Shown one piece after another: positions 27,185-36,662 of a DNA stretch of 64,000 nt. The notes below the pieces were generated by a model. The model was given only the letters and a program-made list of their open reading frames with translations. It ran no database searches and was not told where the DNA came from. Position numbers and translations under genes: made by a program. The stretch is from Roseiarcus sp963842835 (GTDB taxonomy: Bacteria > Pseudomonadota > Alphaproteobacteria > Rhizobiales > Beijerinckiaceae). The DNA lies in assembly GCA_963842835.1 (NCBI GenBank), contig CAWJIB010000013.1, positions 186,001 through 250,000 on the forward strand. The letters run 5' to 3'. Numbering within the stretch: the first letter of the stretch is position 1; each line of letters begins with the position of its first letter.

Positions 27185-28273
27185 ATGCCGACCACGGACC
27201 CTCAGAAGCGGCCGCTTCACACTCTCGACGCGATGCGCGGCGTCGCCGCGCTGGCCGTCGTTCTCTTGCATTACAACACCTTCTTCGCGCCCTTCGTGAA
27301 TAGCAACGGCGGGCTCGCTGTCGATCTCTTCTTCGCGATGAGCGGGGTTGTCCTTTCGCGCAACTACGAAGGACGCTTCAAGGCGGGGATGACCGCGTCG
27401 CAATTTATGACGGTTCGGCTCATCCGTCTCTATCCGCTCTATCTGCTAAGCGTCGTCATCGCCGCGCTGGTGGCGATCGCCAGCCTTTTCGGCCACGGCG
27501 CCATAGGCTGGACCCCTCGTGTCTTGGCGCAGGACCTCGCCCTCGCGCTATTCATGCTGCCCGCCCCCTCCCCCTCGGGCGGCGTGGAGCTTTTTCCACT
27601 CAACCCCCCGACCTGGTCGCTGTTCTTCGAACTGCTTATCAATTTCGCCTTCGTCGCCCTGTGGCCATGGCTTACGACAAGGCGTCTCATTGCCGTGTGC
27701 CTGCTCTGCGTCCCTGCGATTGTCGCGATCGCATTCACGCACGGCGATCTCGACGCCGGCTGGGAGTTCGCCACCGCCTGGATCGGCGCCATCCGCACCG
27801 TGTTCAGCTTTTCACTCGGCGTTATCATCGCCCGCCTACCTTCGCCCCACGGACCCTCGAGCAGCGGGCTAAGTTTCCTCGCGCTCGTTGCGTCGATTGG
27901 CCTCGCGCTGTTTGTTCCGCCGGAAATTATCGGCTGGCCTGTCTGGAGCCTCGCCTGGGTCGTCGTCCTGTTTCCGGCGATCGTTTACGCGGCGACGCGC
28001 ATCGACCCCCCCAAATTCCTCGTTCCCGCCGCGACCTTTGCGGGCATCGCCTCCTACGCGGTCTACATCGTGCATTTCCCGTTACTGCAATTCACCGCGT
28101 CGCTCATCGGCCGTTTGTCTGGAGGGTTGTCGAGATCGGTCGGTCCGGTGGGCGGTCCCGCGTTAATCGCGGCGTTCGTAGTTGGCGCATGGGCGCTGCA
28201 CAACTATTACGACACGCCGATGCGGCGGATGTTGCGCGCCCGCAACGCGCGCGTCGCGGCGCCGGAGTCCTAA
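27185..28273 (+). CDS. Acyltransferase family 3 (OafA/ExoZ-like) membrane protein
   Basis: Such proteins move acetyl or other acyl groups onto surface sugars. The 362-residue sequence starts with the signature LHTLDAMRGVAALAVVLLHY, containing the conserved RG and His, and then GLAVDLFFAMSGVVLS, with a second motif MTVRLIRLYPLYLLS. About ten hydrophobic segments follow, ending with YAVYIVHFPLLQF, also typical of the family. The C-terminus is short and basic, without a SGNH domain. Preceded by a small palindrome (GTTAGCCTAAC, 27171-27181) overlapping the expected ribosome-binding site. No partner overlaps it. The substrate is inferred to be the local exopolysaccharide. Confidence 0.9.
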   Translation: MPTTDPQKRPLHTLDAMRGVAALAVVLLHYNTFFAPFVNSNGGLAVDLFFAMSGVVLSRNYEGRFKAGMTASQFMTVRLIRLYPLYLLSVVIAALVAIASLFGHGAIGWTPRVLAQDLALALFMLPAPSPSGGVELFPLNPPTWSLFFELLINFAFVALWPWLTTRRLIAVCLLCVPAIVAIAFTHGDLDAGWEFATAWIGAIRTVFSFSLGVIIARLPSPHGPSSSGLSFLALVASIGLALFVPPEIIGWPVWSLAWVVVLFPAIVYAATRIDPPKFLVPAATFAGIASYAVYIVHFPLLQFTASLIGRLSGGLSRSVGPVGGPALIAAFVVGAWALHNYYDTPMRRMLRARNARVAAPES

Positions 28274-28458
28274 CGAACCCTTGGACTGGCGCCAGCGCCC
28301 TCGGCGAGTTCTTTCCGGGTCGGTCCACACCAACACTTGAGACTGGCGCGTTGAATGTGAGACCGCATGTCCGCTGAGCTGAGGTGGCTCGCCTTACGCC
28401 GCGCCTGCGAGGGTTGCTCGGGTGGGCCGAGCTGATCCTCGTCGCAGGAGAACGAGCC

Positions 28459-28600
28459 GTGGAGCATTGTCGAGCAGCTTTCCTTGGAATCGATGTCGCC
28501 AAGACCCGCAATGCGATTGCGATAGCCGTGGGCGGACGTGGAGGCGAGGTCCGATATTTCGGTGGCGTCGAGGCAGCGCCGGACAATGTTCGGCGGATTG
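28459..28600 (+). pseudogene. IS110-family transposase, N-terminal fragment
   Basis: The reading FLGIDVAKTRNAIAIAV followed by RGGEVRYFGGVEAAPDNVRR is the RuvC-like first strand of IS110 transposases with its catalytic Asp in GIDVAK. The remainder is lost: immediately downstream the opposite strand carries an IS5 remnant. Confidence 0.7.
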
Positions 28601-28609
28601 CGTTTTGGA

Positions 28610-28760
28610 GAACTTTTGGGAAGAAGACCGGCTTCTCGATGATGTTCTTTCGATACGAATGGCTGGACAAATTTCCTGGTTGCGGGACGCCTGGCTCGGC
28701 TGGCTTTGGCGTCATAGCCCTTTGCCGAGGAGGGCCGCGCGGAGCGCGATGTCGGGGCCG
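28610..28760 (-). pseudogene. IS5-family transposase fragment
   Basis: On the minus strand one frame reads KGYDAKASRARRP and another SYRKNIIEKPVFFPKVLQ, both characteristic of the IS5 core just before the RIEQ region. The frame changes between them, so it is a short frameshifted relic. It is the same subgroup as the relic at 4612-4810. Confidence 0.5.
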
Positions 28761-28973
28761 ATCGGAGACCTTCTCAGAGGCCAGTGCAGCCGAAGACGCC
28801 CGCAATTGGGACGTGCATCGCTTCCCATTAAAGCCCGAAGCCGAAGTCTTGACAAAATCCAACCAAGACTTGCATTTGAGGTTTCAGTCAGTTCCGAAAC
28901 CGCCTGTCATGCACCATGAATTCAGATTCCTCGGGGACTCTTGAATCAATGCTCCTCTTGCCTGGGCTGCGAC

Positions 28974-30164
28974 ATGACTAAAGATCAGACGGCGTCGGTC
29001 TGGACGGGACCGGTTGAGCGCAATATGGCGCCTTCGGAAAATTCGCCCCTTATTGATTATGCGCTAAGGGGCCTTGCCCGGTGCTGGCTTCCCGAGCATG
29101 GGCGTTGGTCGCATATTCACCATCTGGACGGCCGGCGACCGCCCAATGAGTCCGTGCCTCGCAGTGACGTCTTTTACTCGCTGAACGTCCTTTTGGGGTT
29201 AGCGCGAGTGCCGCACGTCCCCGATACAATTCGCGTGGAAGAGATATTTCAGCGCAACGTCGGGCAGCTCATGACGCTGCCGGTGCGAAAATACGCGTTC
29301 GGGGTCGCCCTGTGGTCGGCCGCGGAGCTTGGTCTTGAAATTCCAGAGGATATTGTCGAACATGTCGTTGCCGTTCTTGCCGACAAGCGGGTTTGGCGGT
29401 CCTTGCGTGCGCAAGATGTTGGAATGATTCTTACCGGCGTTGTGGCTCAAGCTCGCCGCCTTCCAGCCAGATGGTCCCGAACTGGCGACGAGTTATTTTC
29501 ACATATTTCGGCGGAATACTGTTGGCCTTCGGGGCTCTTCGGCGATGCGCCGTCAGGACCGCGGCGCCGTTTTGCATCCTTCGCCTCGCAGGTCTACCTT
29601 GCTGTGGGCTGCTATTGTTACGGCGAATTGAAGGCCGATGCTCGTGCAATCGAAATGGCAAACCGTTGCGTTCGAAAACTGATCGCGCTGCAGGGGCCCA
29701 ATGGCGAGTGGCCCTGGTTTTTTGACGCCGCTGGCGGCCGGGTCGTGGACTTCTACGAAATTTACTCTGTACATCAATATGGCATGGCGCCCGCATTGCT
29801 GGAATTTGCCGAACGTCATGGCGTGTCAGAGGCTCGCAACGCCCTGATCAAGGGATTCGGTTGGGTCTTGGGCGCCAATCAGCTCGCTAGACCCATGTTC
29901 GACCCGGCCACGCATCTGTCGATCCGATCGCAGGTCCGAAAGGGCGAACTCGACACCGACAAATGGCGAGCGTTTCGCGCAATCCGAAATTCGGCCTTGC
30001 GCCGAGCCTCAGGCTTAGTCGACGCGGACCGATTGGAGCTTCGTCTTGAGTGCCGCAGCTACGAGCTGGGCTGGATTCTCTGGGCCTTCGGCCAAAGAGC
30101 CGACCTTCCTGAATTGACGCATCATCGCTTTTTTTCAGATCTCAATCGCTCGGAAGCCAATTAA
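28974..30164 (+). CDS. Uncharacterised alpha-helical protein, possibly alpha/alpha-toroid
   Basis: I do not recognise a named family. From the ATG at 28974 the protein has 396 residues, no signal peptide and no membrane helix. It is rich in helices, with repeated aromatic motifs (RGLARCWLPEHGRWSHIHH, QGPNGEWPWFFDAAGG, DFYEIYSVHQYGMAPALL). Such QGxWPW...VHQxGM patterns occur in six-hairpin or alpha/alpha-toroid enzymes acting on sugars or isoprenoids. A glycan-modifying role is only an inference from context. Alternative starts are the TTG at 28941 and the ATG at 29025. It lies between IS debris and a small membrane protein and has no overlapping neighbour. Confidence 0.65.
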   Translation: MTKDQTASVWTGPVERNMAPSENSPLIDYALRGLARCWLPEHGRWSHIHHLDGRRPPNESVPRSDVFYSLNVLLGLARVPHVPDTIRVEEIFQRNVGQLMTLPVRKYAFGVALWSAAELGLEIPEDIVEHVVAVLADKRVWRSLRAQDVGMILTGVVAQARRLPARWSRTGDELFSHISAEYCWPSGLFGDAPSGPRRRFASFASQVYLAVGCYCYGELKADARAIEMANRCVRKLIALQGPNGEWPWFFDAAGGRVVDFYEIYSVHQYGMAPALLEFAERHGVSEARNALIKGFGWVLGANQLARPMFDPATHLSIRSQVRKGELDTDKWRAFRAIRNSALRRASGLVDADRLELRLECRSYELGWILWAFGQRADLPELTHHRFFSDLNRSEAN

Positions 30165-30330
30165 TTGATCGAGTCCGCGTCGCCATACGCATGCGATTGA
30201 TTGTCACGCGCAGGGCCATCGCGACCTCCGGCGCGCAGATCGGTCCCGCGCCGCACGAAGCTCCGTGAGCGGCCTCAAAACCGCCGATCAGTCGAGCCAA
30301 CAGCCTATTGCAAAGCTCTCCTATCATAGA

Positions 30331-30552
30331 CTACCGAGCGTCGGTGTCCTTCGAGCGGCCAAGAATGCTTCTTGTATAGCGTGCCGCCTCATCGTTGATA
30401 ACTCTCTTGACAGCGCCAGAAAGCTCGTCGATCTGTCCGCTAAGCCGCCTAACACGCATGATCAAGATCAAGATTATGATGAAGATCAGCAACTCCGCGG
30501 CACAAAGGGCAAGAACGACGTCTGCCTGATAGCTTTCTAGATAGCTCCACAT
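30331..30552 (-). CDS. Small single-span membrane protein
   Basis: 73 residues from the ATG at 30552. One strongly hydrophobic helix (VVLALCAAELLIFIIILILIM) is followed by a basic and then charged amphipathic tail (RVRRLSGQIDELSGAVKRV), consistent with an inner-membrane anchor and short coiled coil. The frame is open further upstream to 30675 but that part has no coding character I can support. No strong ribosome-binding site is seen. Function unknown. Confidence 0.5.
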   Translation of the reverse strand: MWSYLESYQADVVLALCAAELLIFIIILILIMRVRRLSGQIDELSGAVKRVINDEAARYTRSILGRSKDTDAR

Positions 30553-31068
30553 GAATTTGATGGCGTCTGAACCGTACGTCAAAGTTCTGCTCCCTTCGAT
30601 ACGCCGGCACGCCACGGTTACGCACGTCGCCCAGACTCTCTGGTTGAGCCGAAGCAGCATTGGAGAAGTTGGCACGGCGAGACAAGGGGAGTTGAGTCAC
30701 ACGACGCGACAAATCCGGCTCGGCAGGCTTCCGCGCCACCTTCGCCCTGTGCCAGCAGCCGCGAAACTCCACGCTCGGCCTGTTCATGGCCAAAAGGCGA
30801 TGATAGAGCGAAACTGTTCGCAATCGCTCGCGCGACGATGATCGTCGCGCCATGCAGCCTCTTGGGCGTAGCGCGGGCCAGACGATGGCGATGGCCGATT
30901 CCGGCTTAAGTAAGCGCCCGACATCCAACCGAAACCTGCGACGGATTGGCGTTCCCGGTAAGCGTGAACCGTCAATTCAGCGCAAGGCGTGCATGCGCGC
31001 TGGTTGACGGCCGTATGGCGGCGGGAGTTTACTCGCGCTGCGATTGTTGTGCCCGAGGTGGGCCACGC

Positions 31069-31692
31069 ATGAAGCAGCGGATAAGAATTCTCCTTGCCGG
31101 TGGCCTCCTATCACTCGCTGTGTTCAGCGACGCGGCGGCGGGACCGCTTGAGGACGGCGTAGCGGCATATCAGCGCCATGATTACGCCGAGGCAATGCAA
31201 CTCTTGCGTCCGTTGGCCGAGCAAGGGAACGCCGGCGCGCAGCACAACCTCGGCTTGATGTATGACAACGGCGATGGTGTGCCGCAGGATTACGCTGAGG
31301 CTGGAGCATGGTACCTCAAGGCTAGCGCCCAGGGTTTTGCCCTTTCGCAGAACAACCTCGGCTTCATGTACGCGACCGGCCATGGCGTAGCGCGGGACCC
31401 TGCGAAAGCTGTGACCTGGTACCGCAAAGCGGCCGAACAGGGGGACGCTACCGCGCAGTACAATCTCGGCGTCATGTATCAGCACGGACAAGGCGTGGAG
31501 CAGAACTATGTGCAAGCCCATATGTGGTTCAGCTTGGGGGCTTCCAGCGCGACAGCCAGCGCCGAAACCCGCGAAAGAGCCGCGAAGGCCCTTGATGAGT
31601 TGGCCGCCAGTATGACGCGCGCCGAGATTGTCGAGGCGCAGCGGATGGCGCGAGAGTGGATTCCGAAAGTGAACCCGCAGCCGCCGCCTTGA
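31069..31692 (+). CDS. Secreted Sel1-repeat (TPR-like) protein
   Basis: Starting at the ATG at 31069, the first 25 residues form a Sec signal peptide (MKQRIRILLAGGLLSLAVFS then DAAAG). Four Sel1-type repeats follow, seen from their recurring NLGLMY, NNLGFMY and YNLGVMY cores with G-GV spacing (for example DNGDGVPQDYAEAGAWYLKA and ATGHGVARDPAKAVTWYRKA). The last part is a charged helix ending in Pro. The 207-residue protein should be periplasmic and act as an adaptor. Such proteins often accompany polysaccharide systems, but its partner is unknown. The longer frame from 30946 would mask the signal peptide and was rejected. Confidence 0.85.
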   Translation: MKQRIRILLAGGLLSLAVFSDAAAGPLEDGVAAYQRHDYAEAMQLLRPLAEQGNAGAQHNLGLMYDNGDGVPQDYAEAGAWYLKASAQGFALSQNNLGFMYATGHGVARDPAKAVTWYRKAAEQGDATAQYNLGVMYQHGQGVEQNYVQAHMWFSLGASSATASAETRERAAKALDELAASMTRAEIVEAQRMAREWIPKVNPQPPP

Positions 31693-31881
31693 ACGCTCTG
31701 GGCATCAGACCGTGTCCGGGCAGTGGGAACCGCCTGATGGGACCGCTACGCGGTTAAGGTAAAATTGCTACAATCCGGCGGCGACGATCCGCGCCACTAT
31801 CTCGGCGGCGTCACGCGTCCGTTGCGGCCGTTGAAGCGCAGCGCGAACGCGAAGGCGTCGGAGAGGTCATCGGGGCTGGCG
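31693..31881. other. Intergenic, no gene
   Basis: Nothing recognisable between the Sel1 gene and the second direct repeat. Confidence 0.4.
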
Positions 31882-32032
31882 GTCAATCGGCGTCCAATGG
31901 GGGGTCTCCCTCACTTTTGATGCAACTGGGTTCCGGCTGCGGTGATTTCGGAAAAGGAATCACCGAAATGAGCCAAGCATTTCGCCCTCGTCGATCGCGC
32001 CGACGGGATCCATCGTTCAAGACATTGTTTGG
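31882..32032 (+). repeat. Direct repeat A, copy 2 (about 151 bases)
   Basis: Second copy of the repeat at 26795-26948, same orientation. It differs by scattered substitutions and a few one-base indels. The flanks differ after GACATTGTTTGG, so the repeat boundary is sharp on that side. Confidence 0.85.
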
Positions 32033-32375
32033 CAGGCGGGTCGGCCGACCGCGTTGTGCGGCGCGGAAGCGCCGACGGCGTCTGTGCGTCTTATGGAGCC
32101 CCGTCTCGGAGCGTGCGCAGCCATTATCGGCGGTGCGTGATGGGCCTTCCCTTCTGCGGACGGCGCATCCGGCTATCGATCATTGCCCGGCGGTTCCGCT
32201 GCGGCGCGGTTCTATCCCGCCGACAAATCTTCACGGAACGCTTCGTTGGCTGTGTGCTGGCTCTAATCGTCGCTGGATGAAAATTCAATGACAGGTCATC
32301 ACGTCCATCCAAATCGCTATACGGCAACTCGCGCGAGGGTAGCCTTTTAAGTCAGGCTCTAAGAAGTCTTAGGCT

Positions 32376-32459
32376 TTAAAACGTTTCGGGTGCGCGATCC
32401 ATTATTTCGAGCACGATCGCGAACGATGCGAGCCACGCAATAGCAAGCCATATAAGCAT
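32376..32459 (-). CDS. Possible 27-residue membrane microprotein
   Basis: The frame MLIWLAIAWLASFAIVLE followed by IMDRAPETF is a single hydrophobic helix with a short polar tail. A perfect GGAGG lies eight bases before the ATG at 32459; a second ATG at 32465 is too close to it. The strong ribosome-binding site in an otherwise gene-poor stretch supports translation. Size is typical of envelope microproteins. No homologue is known to me. Confidence 0.45.
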   Translation of the reverse strand: MLIWLAIAWLASFAIVLEIMDRAPETF

Positions 32460-32919
32460 CGGCATTTCCTCCATGTAACTCCCGCAGCCCTTCAGGCTTT
32501 TTTTTAATGAATTGCATTTCATGTCCTAGCGCAGTTTGAGACAAATCAACATTCAGCCGGTGCTCAGAGCGCATGCAAAAAATTATGAAATCGAGAGTGA
32601 TGTGCGTTAGGGGTCAATTTGAGGTTCCGCGCCTTCAATCCCGATGACACGGTGGCGAGGCGTCCGCCAATTCGGAGAGACACCCAATTCCCGTGAGCGA
32701 GAACGCCGCTGACCTTGCTTTCCTATCGTGGCATCTTCGCCGATCCGGCCATCACGGCGCGATTATCCGAATGATCCTGATCTTCGCGCGACATACCGGG
32801 TAGGTTGTGGACGGCGGCCATGAACCCTGTCGATCCATTGGCCGGACAGATTGGCGAGCGCCGAAACGTTCTTTTCGGCCTTCAGCAAGCGCATCTCCAA
32901 ACGCCCCATCTGGCTTGTC
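32460..32919. other. Intergenic, no gene recognised
   Basis: Only short overlapping frames. The region appears to be degraded sequence leading into the IS1380 scrap. Confidence 0.4.
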
Positions 32920-33027
32920 AAAAAGCTTGCCAAGAAATTGGAGCGTCAATCTGCGGTCGAAATCGAGCCTGAGAACGCCTTCGCTCCATTCACCCGCCGA
33001 GTTCGCCGCGAAGGCTGGCTTCAAATC
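32920..33027 (-). pseudogene. IS1380-family transposase, N-terminal scrap
   Basis: The minus-strand reading GVLRLDFDRRLTLQFLG corresponds to the N-terminal motif found in IS1380 transposases (compare LRRDFDRGLMRQFRGAVVTS at 49.9 kb). It is cut off after about 18 residues. This is a very short match and the call is tentative. Confidence 0.4.
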
Positions 33028-33182
33028 GGCCTAATATATAAATTATAGCAGATTAATTGCGGTTCAGACGCTAAAAATCAATGTTCTATCCAGCGAATGC
33101 CGGTTCAGGCTCTTCTTATGGGGCGCCAAATCCTAAACGTCGGAATGCACAGAGACTCTGTCCGGAGCGAAGCGGCCCCCTG

Positions 33183-33434
33183 TCAAAAAAGAATTCTAAT
33201 GGCTCTTATGAACAGCCAGCCCAGCAAGCCTATCCAAAGCAACGTGGCGAAAATCGCAGCCCCGACGCCAGTCCACGTTATTACAGTAACTAACTGTGAG
33301 AGTATTCGCCCGCTCTTAGGGTTCGTGCTATCCGCGGCGTCGTGAGCGCATGACGGCGCAATTTTGACATCGAACATCGCGGGCTCCGTCGGCAACCCTG
33401 ACTTCTTCGAATCATCTCGGGACAGGTGTTTCAC
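33183..33434 (-). CDS. Small membrane-anchored protein, hypothetical
   Basis: 83 residues from a GTG at 33434, with one C-terminal membrane helix (VGAAIFATLLWIGLLGWLFI) and a hydrophilic N-terminus (MFDVKIAPSCAHDAADS from an internal ATG). No ribosome-binding site stands out, and no family is recognised. It is kept because the hydrophobic segment and charge pattern look like a real tail-anchored protein. Confidence 0.4.
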   Translation of the reverse strand: MKHLSRDDSKKSGLPTEPAMFDVKIAPSCAHDAADSTNPKSGRILSQLVTVITWTGVGAAIFATLLWIGLLGWLFIRAIRILF

Positions 33435-34646
33435 GCGGCCGCTCTGAATTCAAAATATCCACTCTTTGGGGGCAGCGAGCTTTAACCTGGCTTAGCCGAA
33501 TGACAAATCAATAAACGCTATGTTTGACGTTCATCGTTCGTTTACCTAAACAATTGGGGTTAATTGAACGCCCTGGGCCGCGACGACCGAGGAATATGAC
33601 GCGACCCTCGTATGAAATGGGCGTAGGCCGTTGCGCCATTTTTCGACGAGAAGACGTCAGGGATTTTGCACGCCAATCCGGACACCGAGATTTCAAGCGG
33701 TTAGCAGGCGCAAAATATCGGGCGAATGCCTCCCCACCTCGATGCAGACGGTCGCGAGGCTCAACCCCGCGCCCGTGCTATAGTTCGCGCACGTGCCCCG
33801 ACCAATGCCGCGAAGCGCGCGAGCTTCTCCGATGGACCCGACAAGAGCTTGCCGACGCCGCCGGCGTCGCGCTTTGGGTTGTCGCAGCCTGGAGGTGCGC
33901 GGCCGCTCTTCCCCTTCAGCGCTGTTCAAGGCTGGGCCCGGCAACAGCGCGCCGCTCGGCTTGAGCCGTGCATTCGGCGCGGCAAAGTCAAAGCAGAGCG
34001 GATGCTGATCAGCGCCCACGGACTGGTCCAACAGAAATGTTAGTGCATGGGCGGCCTCGAGGCTAGCGCGGGCGGCGTAGCCGGTCGAGGTTGCGAAGCC
34101 GCCTTTGGGAGGATCGCATTGGCTTGGGGCGCCGGAGGACCCCTCGCGCCAAACATTGCGGCGACCCAGCGGCCAACCGACGGAACGTCAGCGCCGCTGT
34201 CCTTTCCGATCGTCGAGCGGCGCGGCCGTGACAATTCGGATCCGCGACGAACTCTTGCCGCCCCCTGCCCTTTCGGTGCGCTGAACAGCGCCAAAAACCG
34301 GAGGCGCGATCTTTCGGGACTTGACGATCGCGCCTGGCGGCGACGGCGGGCGCGAGAACGCCGGATCGTCAAGAGCCCGAGCGCGATGCCAAGCACTCGA
34401 TCAACATCGTTTCTTCTTCCGGGCGATGGGCGCGTCCCGCGGACTGAGACACTAGACGGCTGTCGCGAGATCCGCCGAACGCGCCGCGAGGAACACTTCG
34501 AGATGCCGCCGTGTCCGTCGCAGCTGCGCCCGACATTGCGTGATATCGAAGCGTCGCTTAGTGTCGGCGCCGCCGTTGCCGCTTGCGGATCGTTCGCCCC
34601 TGAATTGCGCGTGGACTTCGCGAGCGCTCCGCATCGCAGGTGATCA
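33435..34646. other. Gene-poor stretch with scraps
   Basis: Long GC-rich frames occur on both strands at 34040-34840 but have shadow-like, Arg/Pro-rich composition and no family match. At 34055-34100 the sequence resembles the 3' end of the IS3 relic at 9.6 kb (RLRNLDRLRR on the minus strand). A helix-turn-helix scrap lies at 33800-33895. Confidence 0.45.
33800..33895 (+). pseudogene. XRE-type helix-turn-helix fragment
   Basis: The segment QCREARELLRWTRQELADAA then GVALWVVAAW matches the start of a small XRE regulator (usual form: AARALLGWSQxELAxAAGVS). The reading breaks off directly after the recognition helix, so it is only a remnant. Confidence 0.45.
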
Positions 34647-35027
34647 GTGTCATATCTGTTTCGTTTTGCAGTCATGATCATTGTCTGGCTGGCATGTCCG
34701 CTCGCCGCAAGGAGCGAGCCGGCGAATTCGCTGCGCGAACTCTCGTCGGAACTCAACGCCTGTGTGAAGGCGCCGAGCGGCCCTGCGAGGTCGGAATTGA
34801 CGATTGTCTTTGCGTTGACGCGCAACGGCGCTCTACTCGGCAAACCGAGAATTAGCCACTCACAGCTTGTCGGCTCGCCGGAGGCTCAAAGAACGTTTGT
34901 GGAGGGCGCCGTTCGGGCGCTCGCAAAATGCCTTCCCGTGAGCGTCACGCCGGGGCTTGGAAACGCCATAGCGGGACGCCTATTGTCCATTCGGCTGGTA
35001 GTTCGGGCAAAGGAAACAACGATATAA
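34647..35027 (+). CDS. Periplasmic protein with TonB/TolA C-terminal-like domain
   Basis: From the GTG at 34647 (AGGTGA just upstream) the 126-residue product has a signal peptide (FRFAVMIIVWLACPLAARS). The rest, SELTIVFALTRNGALLGKP, QRTFVEGAVRALAKCLPV and AIAGRLLSIRLVV, matches the compact alpha/beta domain seen at the C-terminus of TonB and TolA-like proteins of alphaproteobacteria. Two cysteines (CVKA, KCLPV) could form a disulfide. It lacks the Pro-rich spacer and a membrane anchor, so it is probably a free periplasmic protein. Role unknown. It stands convergent with the TolC-type gene. Confidence 0.7.
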   Translation: MSYLFRFAVMIIVWLACPLAARSEPANSLRELSSELNACVKAPSGPARSELTIVFALTRNGALLGKPRISHSQLVGSPEAQRTFVEGAVRALAKCLPVSVTPGLGNAIAGRLLSIRLVVRAKETTI

Positions 35028-35282
35028 ATTTAGGAGCCTGGGCCCGACGGACTCGCCGCGAATCCGTCACGAGACGTCGACCAAGAAACTCGCTATCAGC
35101 CCTGTGGCAAAGTCACGGTCCGCTAACCGCGCCGCCCTGTCGGGCTCGCAGGATCGAGGGAATCTGACGCAGCCGGTGGCGTCGACAGATGAACGTAACG
35201 AAGGCTGAAAGCTCGCTCAAATTACATATTGCTGACGCTTCCGAGTGAGCTTAGAGCCCAATCATTCGCTTCGTCGTCCGCG
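35028..35282. other. Convergent intergenic region
   Basis: No gene seen between the periplasmic protein and the TolC-type gene, which end toward each other. Confidence 0.4.
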
Positions 35283-36662
35283 TCACTTGCCGTCGGGCGT
35301 GCGCAGACCGATCCACTTGTTCTTGACTTGATCGAAGTGCACGCGCGGATCGTACTCGGCGACCGCCAGCCCCAAAGTCTTGATCGACAAGCGGCCGACC
35401 ACGGAAAGCAGCGTGTAGGAATTGACGACCTGATCGTGCTGGGCGGTCACCAATTGGACGCGCGCGTTGAGAAGCGTCTGCTGGGCGTTGAGGACGTCGA
35501 GAGTCGTCCGCTGGCCCACCTTGGCTTCCTCGCGCACGCCAGCGAGCGCGACCTCGGCGGCTTCGACCTGCGCCTTGGCCGCGCGGAAGATGCCGAGCGA
35601 ATTCTGGTTGGCGCCCCAGGCAGCGACCACGGCCGCGCGCACGTTGTCGCGCTGCAGGTCGGTTTGCAGTTCCTGTTGGCCAAGCGTTTCCTTGGCTTGG
35701 CGCGTGGCGGCGTAAGTCGCGCCGCCATCGTAAATCGGGACCGTGATTTGTCCCATCAGCGAACCGGTAAGCGTCTGACTGCCGTTCGGGTAGCCAGCGA
35801 CGTCGAAGCGCTTGGACACTTGGCCCGTCAATCCAACCGTTGGGTAGAGCGCTCCTTCGCTGATTTTGATGGCGAGCGCGGCAGCGTCGACCCCATGCAG
35901 CATCGCCACGATCGCGGGATGCTCCACCTGCGAGATCGCCACCGCTTCGGGCAAGGTCTTCGGCAACGGCTTGGTCACCGGCGCGACAGGCGCGAGGCTC
36001 TTCGGCTCTTCGCCGATCGCCTTGCGATAATTGGCGACCGAAGCCTGCAGGGTCGATTGCGCCGTCAGCGCTGTCGCTCTCGCGCCGGCCAGGCTCGCCT
36101 CGGCCTGCGCCACGTCGGTGCGCGTGACTTCGCCGACGTTGAAACGATCCTGCGTCTGGCGAAGCTGCTCCTGCAGAACCTCGACGTTGTTGCGGTCGAG
36201 GTCCAGGATCGCGGTGTCCCTGAGGACGTCCATGTAATAGGTGACCGCGCTGAGCAGCACGTTCTGTTCGGTGTTGCGCAACTGTTCGCGCGCGCCAAGC
36301 ACGCCGGATTCGGCTTGGCGCACCGAATTGAGGGTTCGATTGCCGTTCCAGACGTTCTGTGTGACGGTGACGCCGTAGCCGCGAGGATGGCTCGTCTCGT
36401 TGGCGTAGCCCGGAATGCCCGTAGTGTTGTACTGTTGCAATGAATCGTCCGCCTCGGCGGAAACGGTCGGCAGATAGCCGGCGTTGGCCTTGGGGATATT
36501 TTCGTCAGACGCGCGCACCGCTGCGCGCTGCTGGTTGATGTCGGGGTTGCCGAGATAGGCCTTGGCCAAAGCGCCGCCGATCGTTTCGGCCTTGGCCGCC
36601 GACGCGAACAGCGCGCCGCAAATCGCCGCGACTGTCACTCCGCGGCGCCACGCCCCCCGCAA
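35283..36662 (-). CDS. TolC-family outer-membrane channel of type I secretion
   Basis: The protein forms the trimeric outer-membrane duct that an HlyB/HlyD-type pump docks to. The sequence shows two structural repeats of the outer-membrane efflux family: NPDINQQRAAVRASDENIPK and YGVTVTQNVWNG in the first, AIKISEGALYPTVGLTGQVS and GQITVPIYDGG in the second, each with long coiled coils (RFNVGEVTRTDVAQAEASLA, AKVGQRTTLDVLNAQQTLL). A signal peptide (RGVTVAAICGALFASAAKA) precedes ETIGGAL. The frame is open about 100 codons further upstream without an ATG near the signal. The TTG at 36662 is the best start I can find. It is unlinked from hlyB/hlyD but is the only channel gene in the window. Confidence 0.88.
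   Translation of the reverse strand: MRGAWRRGVTVAAICGALFASAAKAETIGGALAKAYLGNPDINQQRAAVRASDENIPKANAGYLPTVSAEADDSLQQYNTTGIPGYANETSHPRGYGVTVTQNVWNGNRTLNSVRQAESGVLGAREQLRNTEQNVLLSAVTYYMDVLRDTAILDLDRNNVEVLQEQLRQTQDRFNVGEVTRTDVAQAEASLAGARATALTAQSTLQASVANYRKAIGEEPKSLAPVAPVTKPLPKTLPEAVAISQVEHPAIVAMLHGVDAAALAIKISEGALYPTVGLTGQVSKRFDVAGYPNGSQTLTGSLMGQITVPIYDGGATYAATRQAKETLGQQELQTDLQRDNVRAAVVAAWGANQNSLGIFRAAKAQVEAAEVALAGVREEAKVGQRTTLDVLNAQQTLLNARVQLVTAQHDQVVNSYTLLSVVGRLSIKTLGLAVAEYDPRVHFDQVKNKWIGLRTPDGK

Noticed and set aside
30946..31068. N-terminal extension of the Sel1 protein
   Set aside because: It would place 41 polar, Arg/Cys-rich residues before an obvious Sec signal peptide starting at 31069.
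34040..34843. A 267-codon minus-strand frame and a 198-codon plus-strand frame overlapping it
   Set aside because: Neither shows a domain, signal peptide or ribosome-binding site, and both have the composition of GC-rich non-coding DNA.
35229..36443. A 404-codon plus-strand frame opposite the TolC-type gene
   Set aside because: It is the antisense shadow of the channel gene: composition is Arg/Leu/Asp-rich with no family, while the minus strand carries clear TolC motifs.
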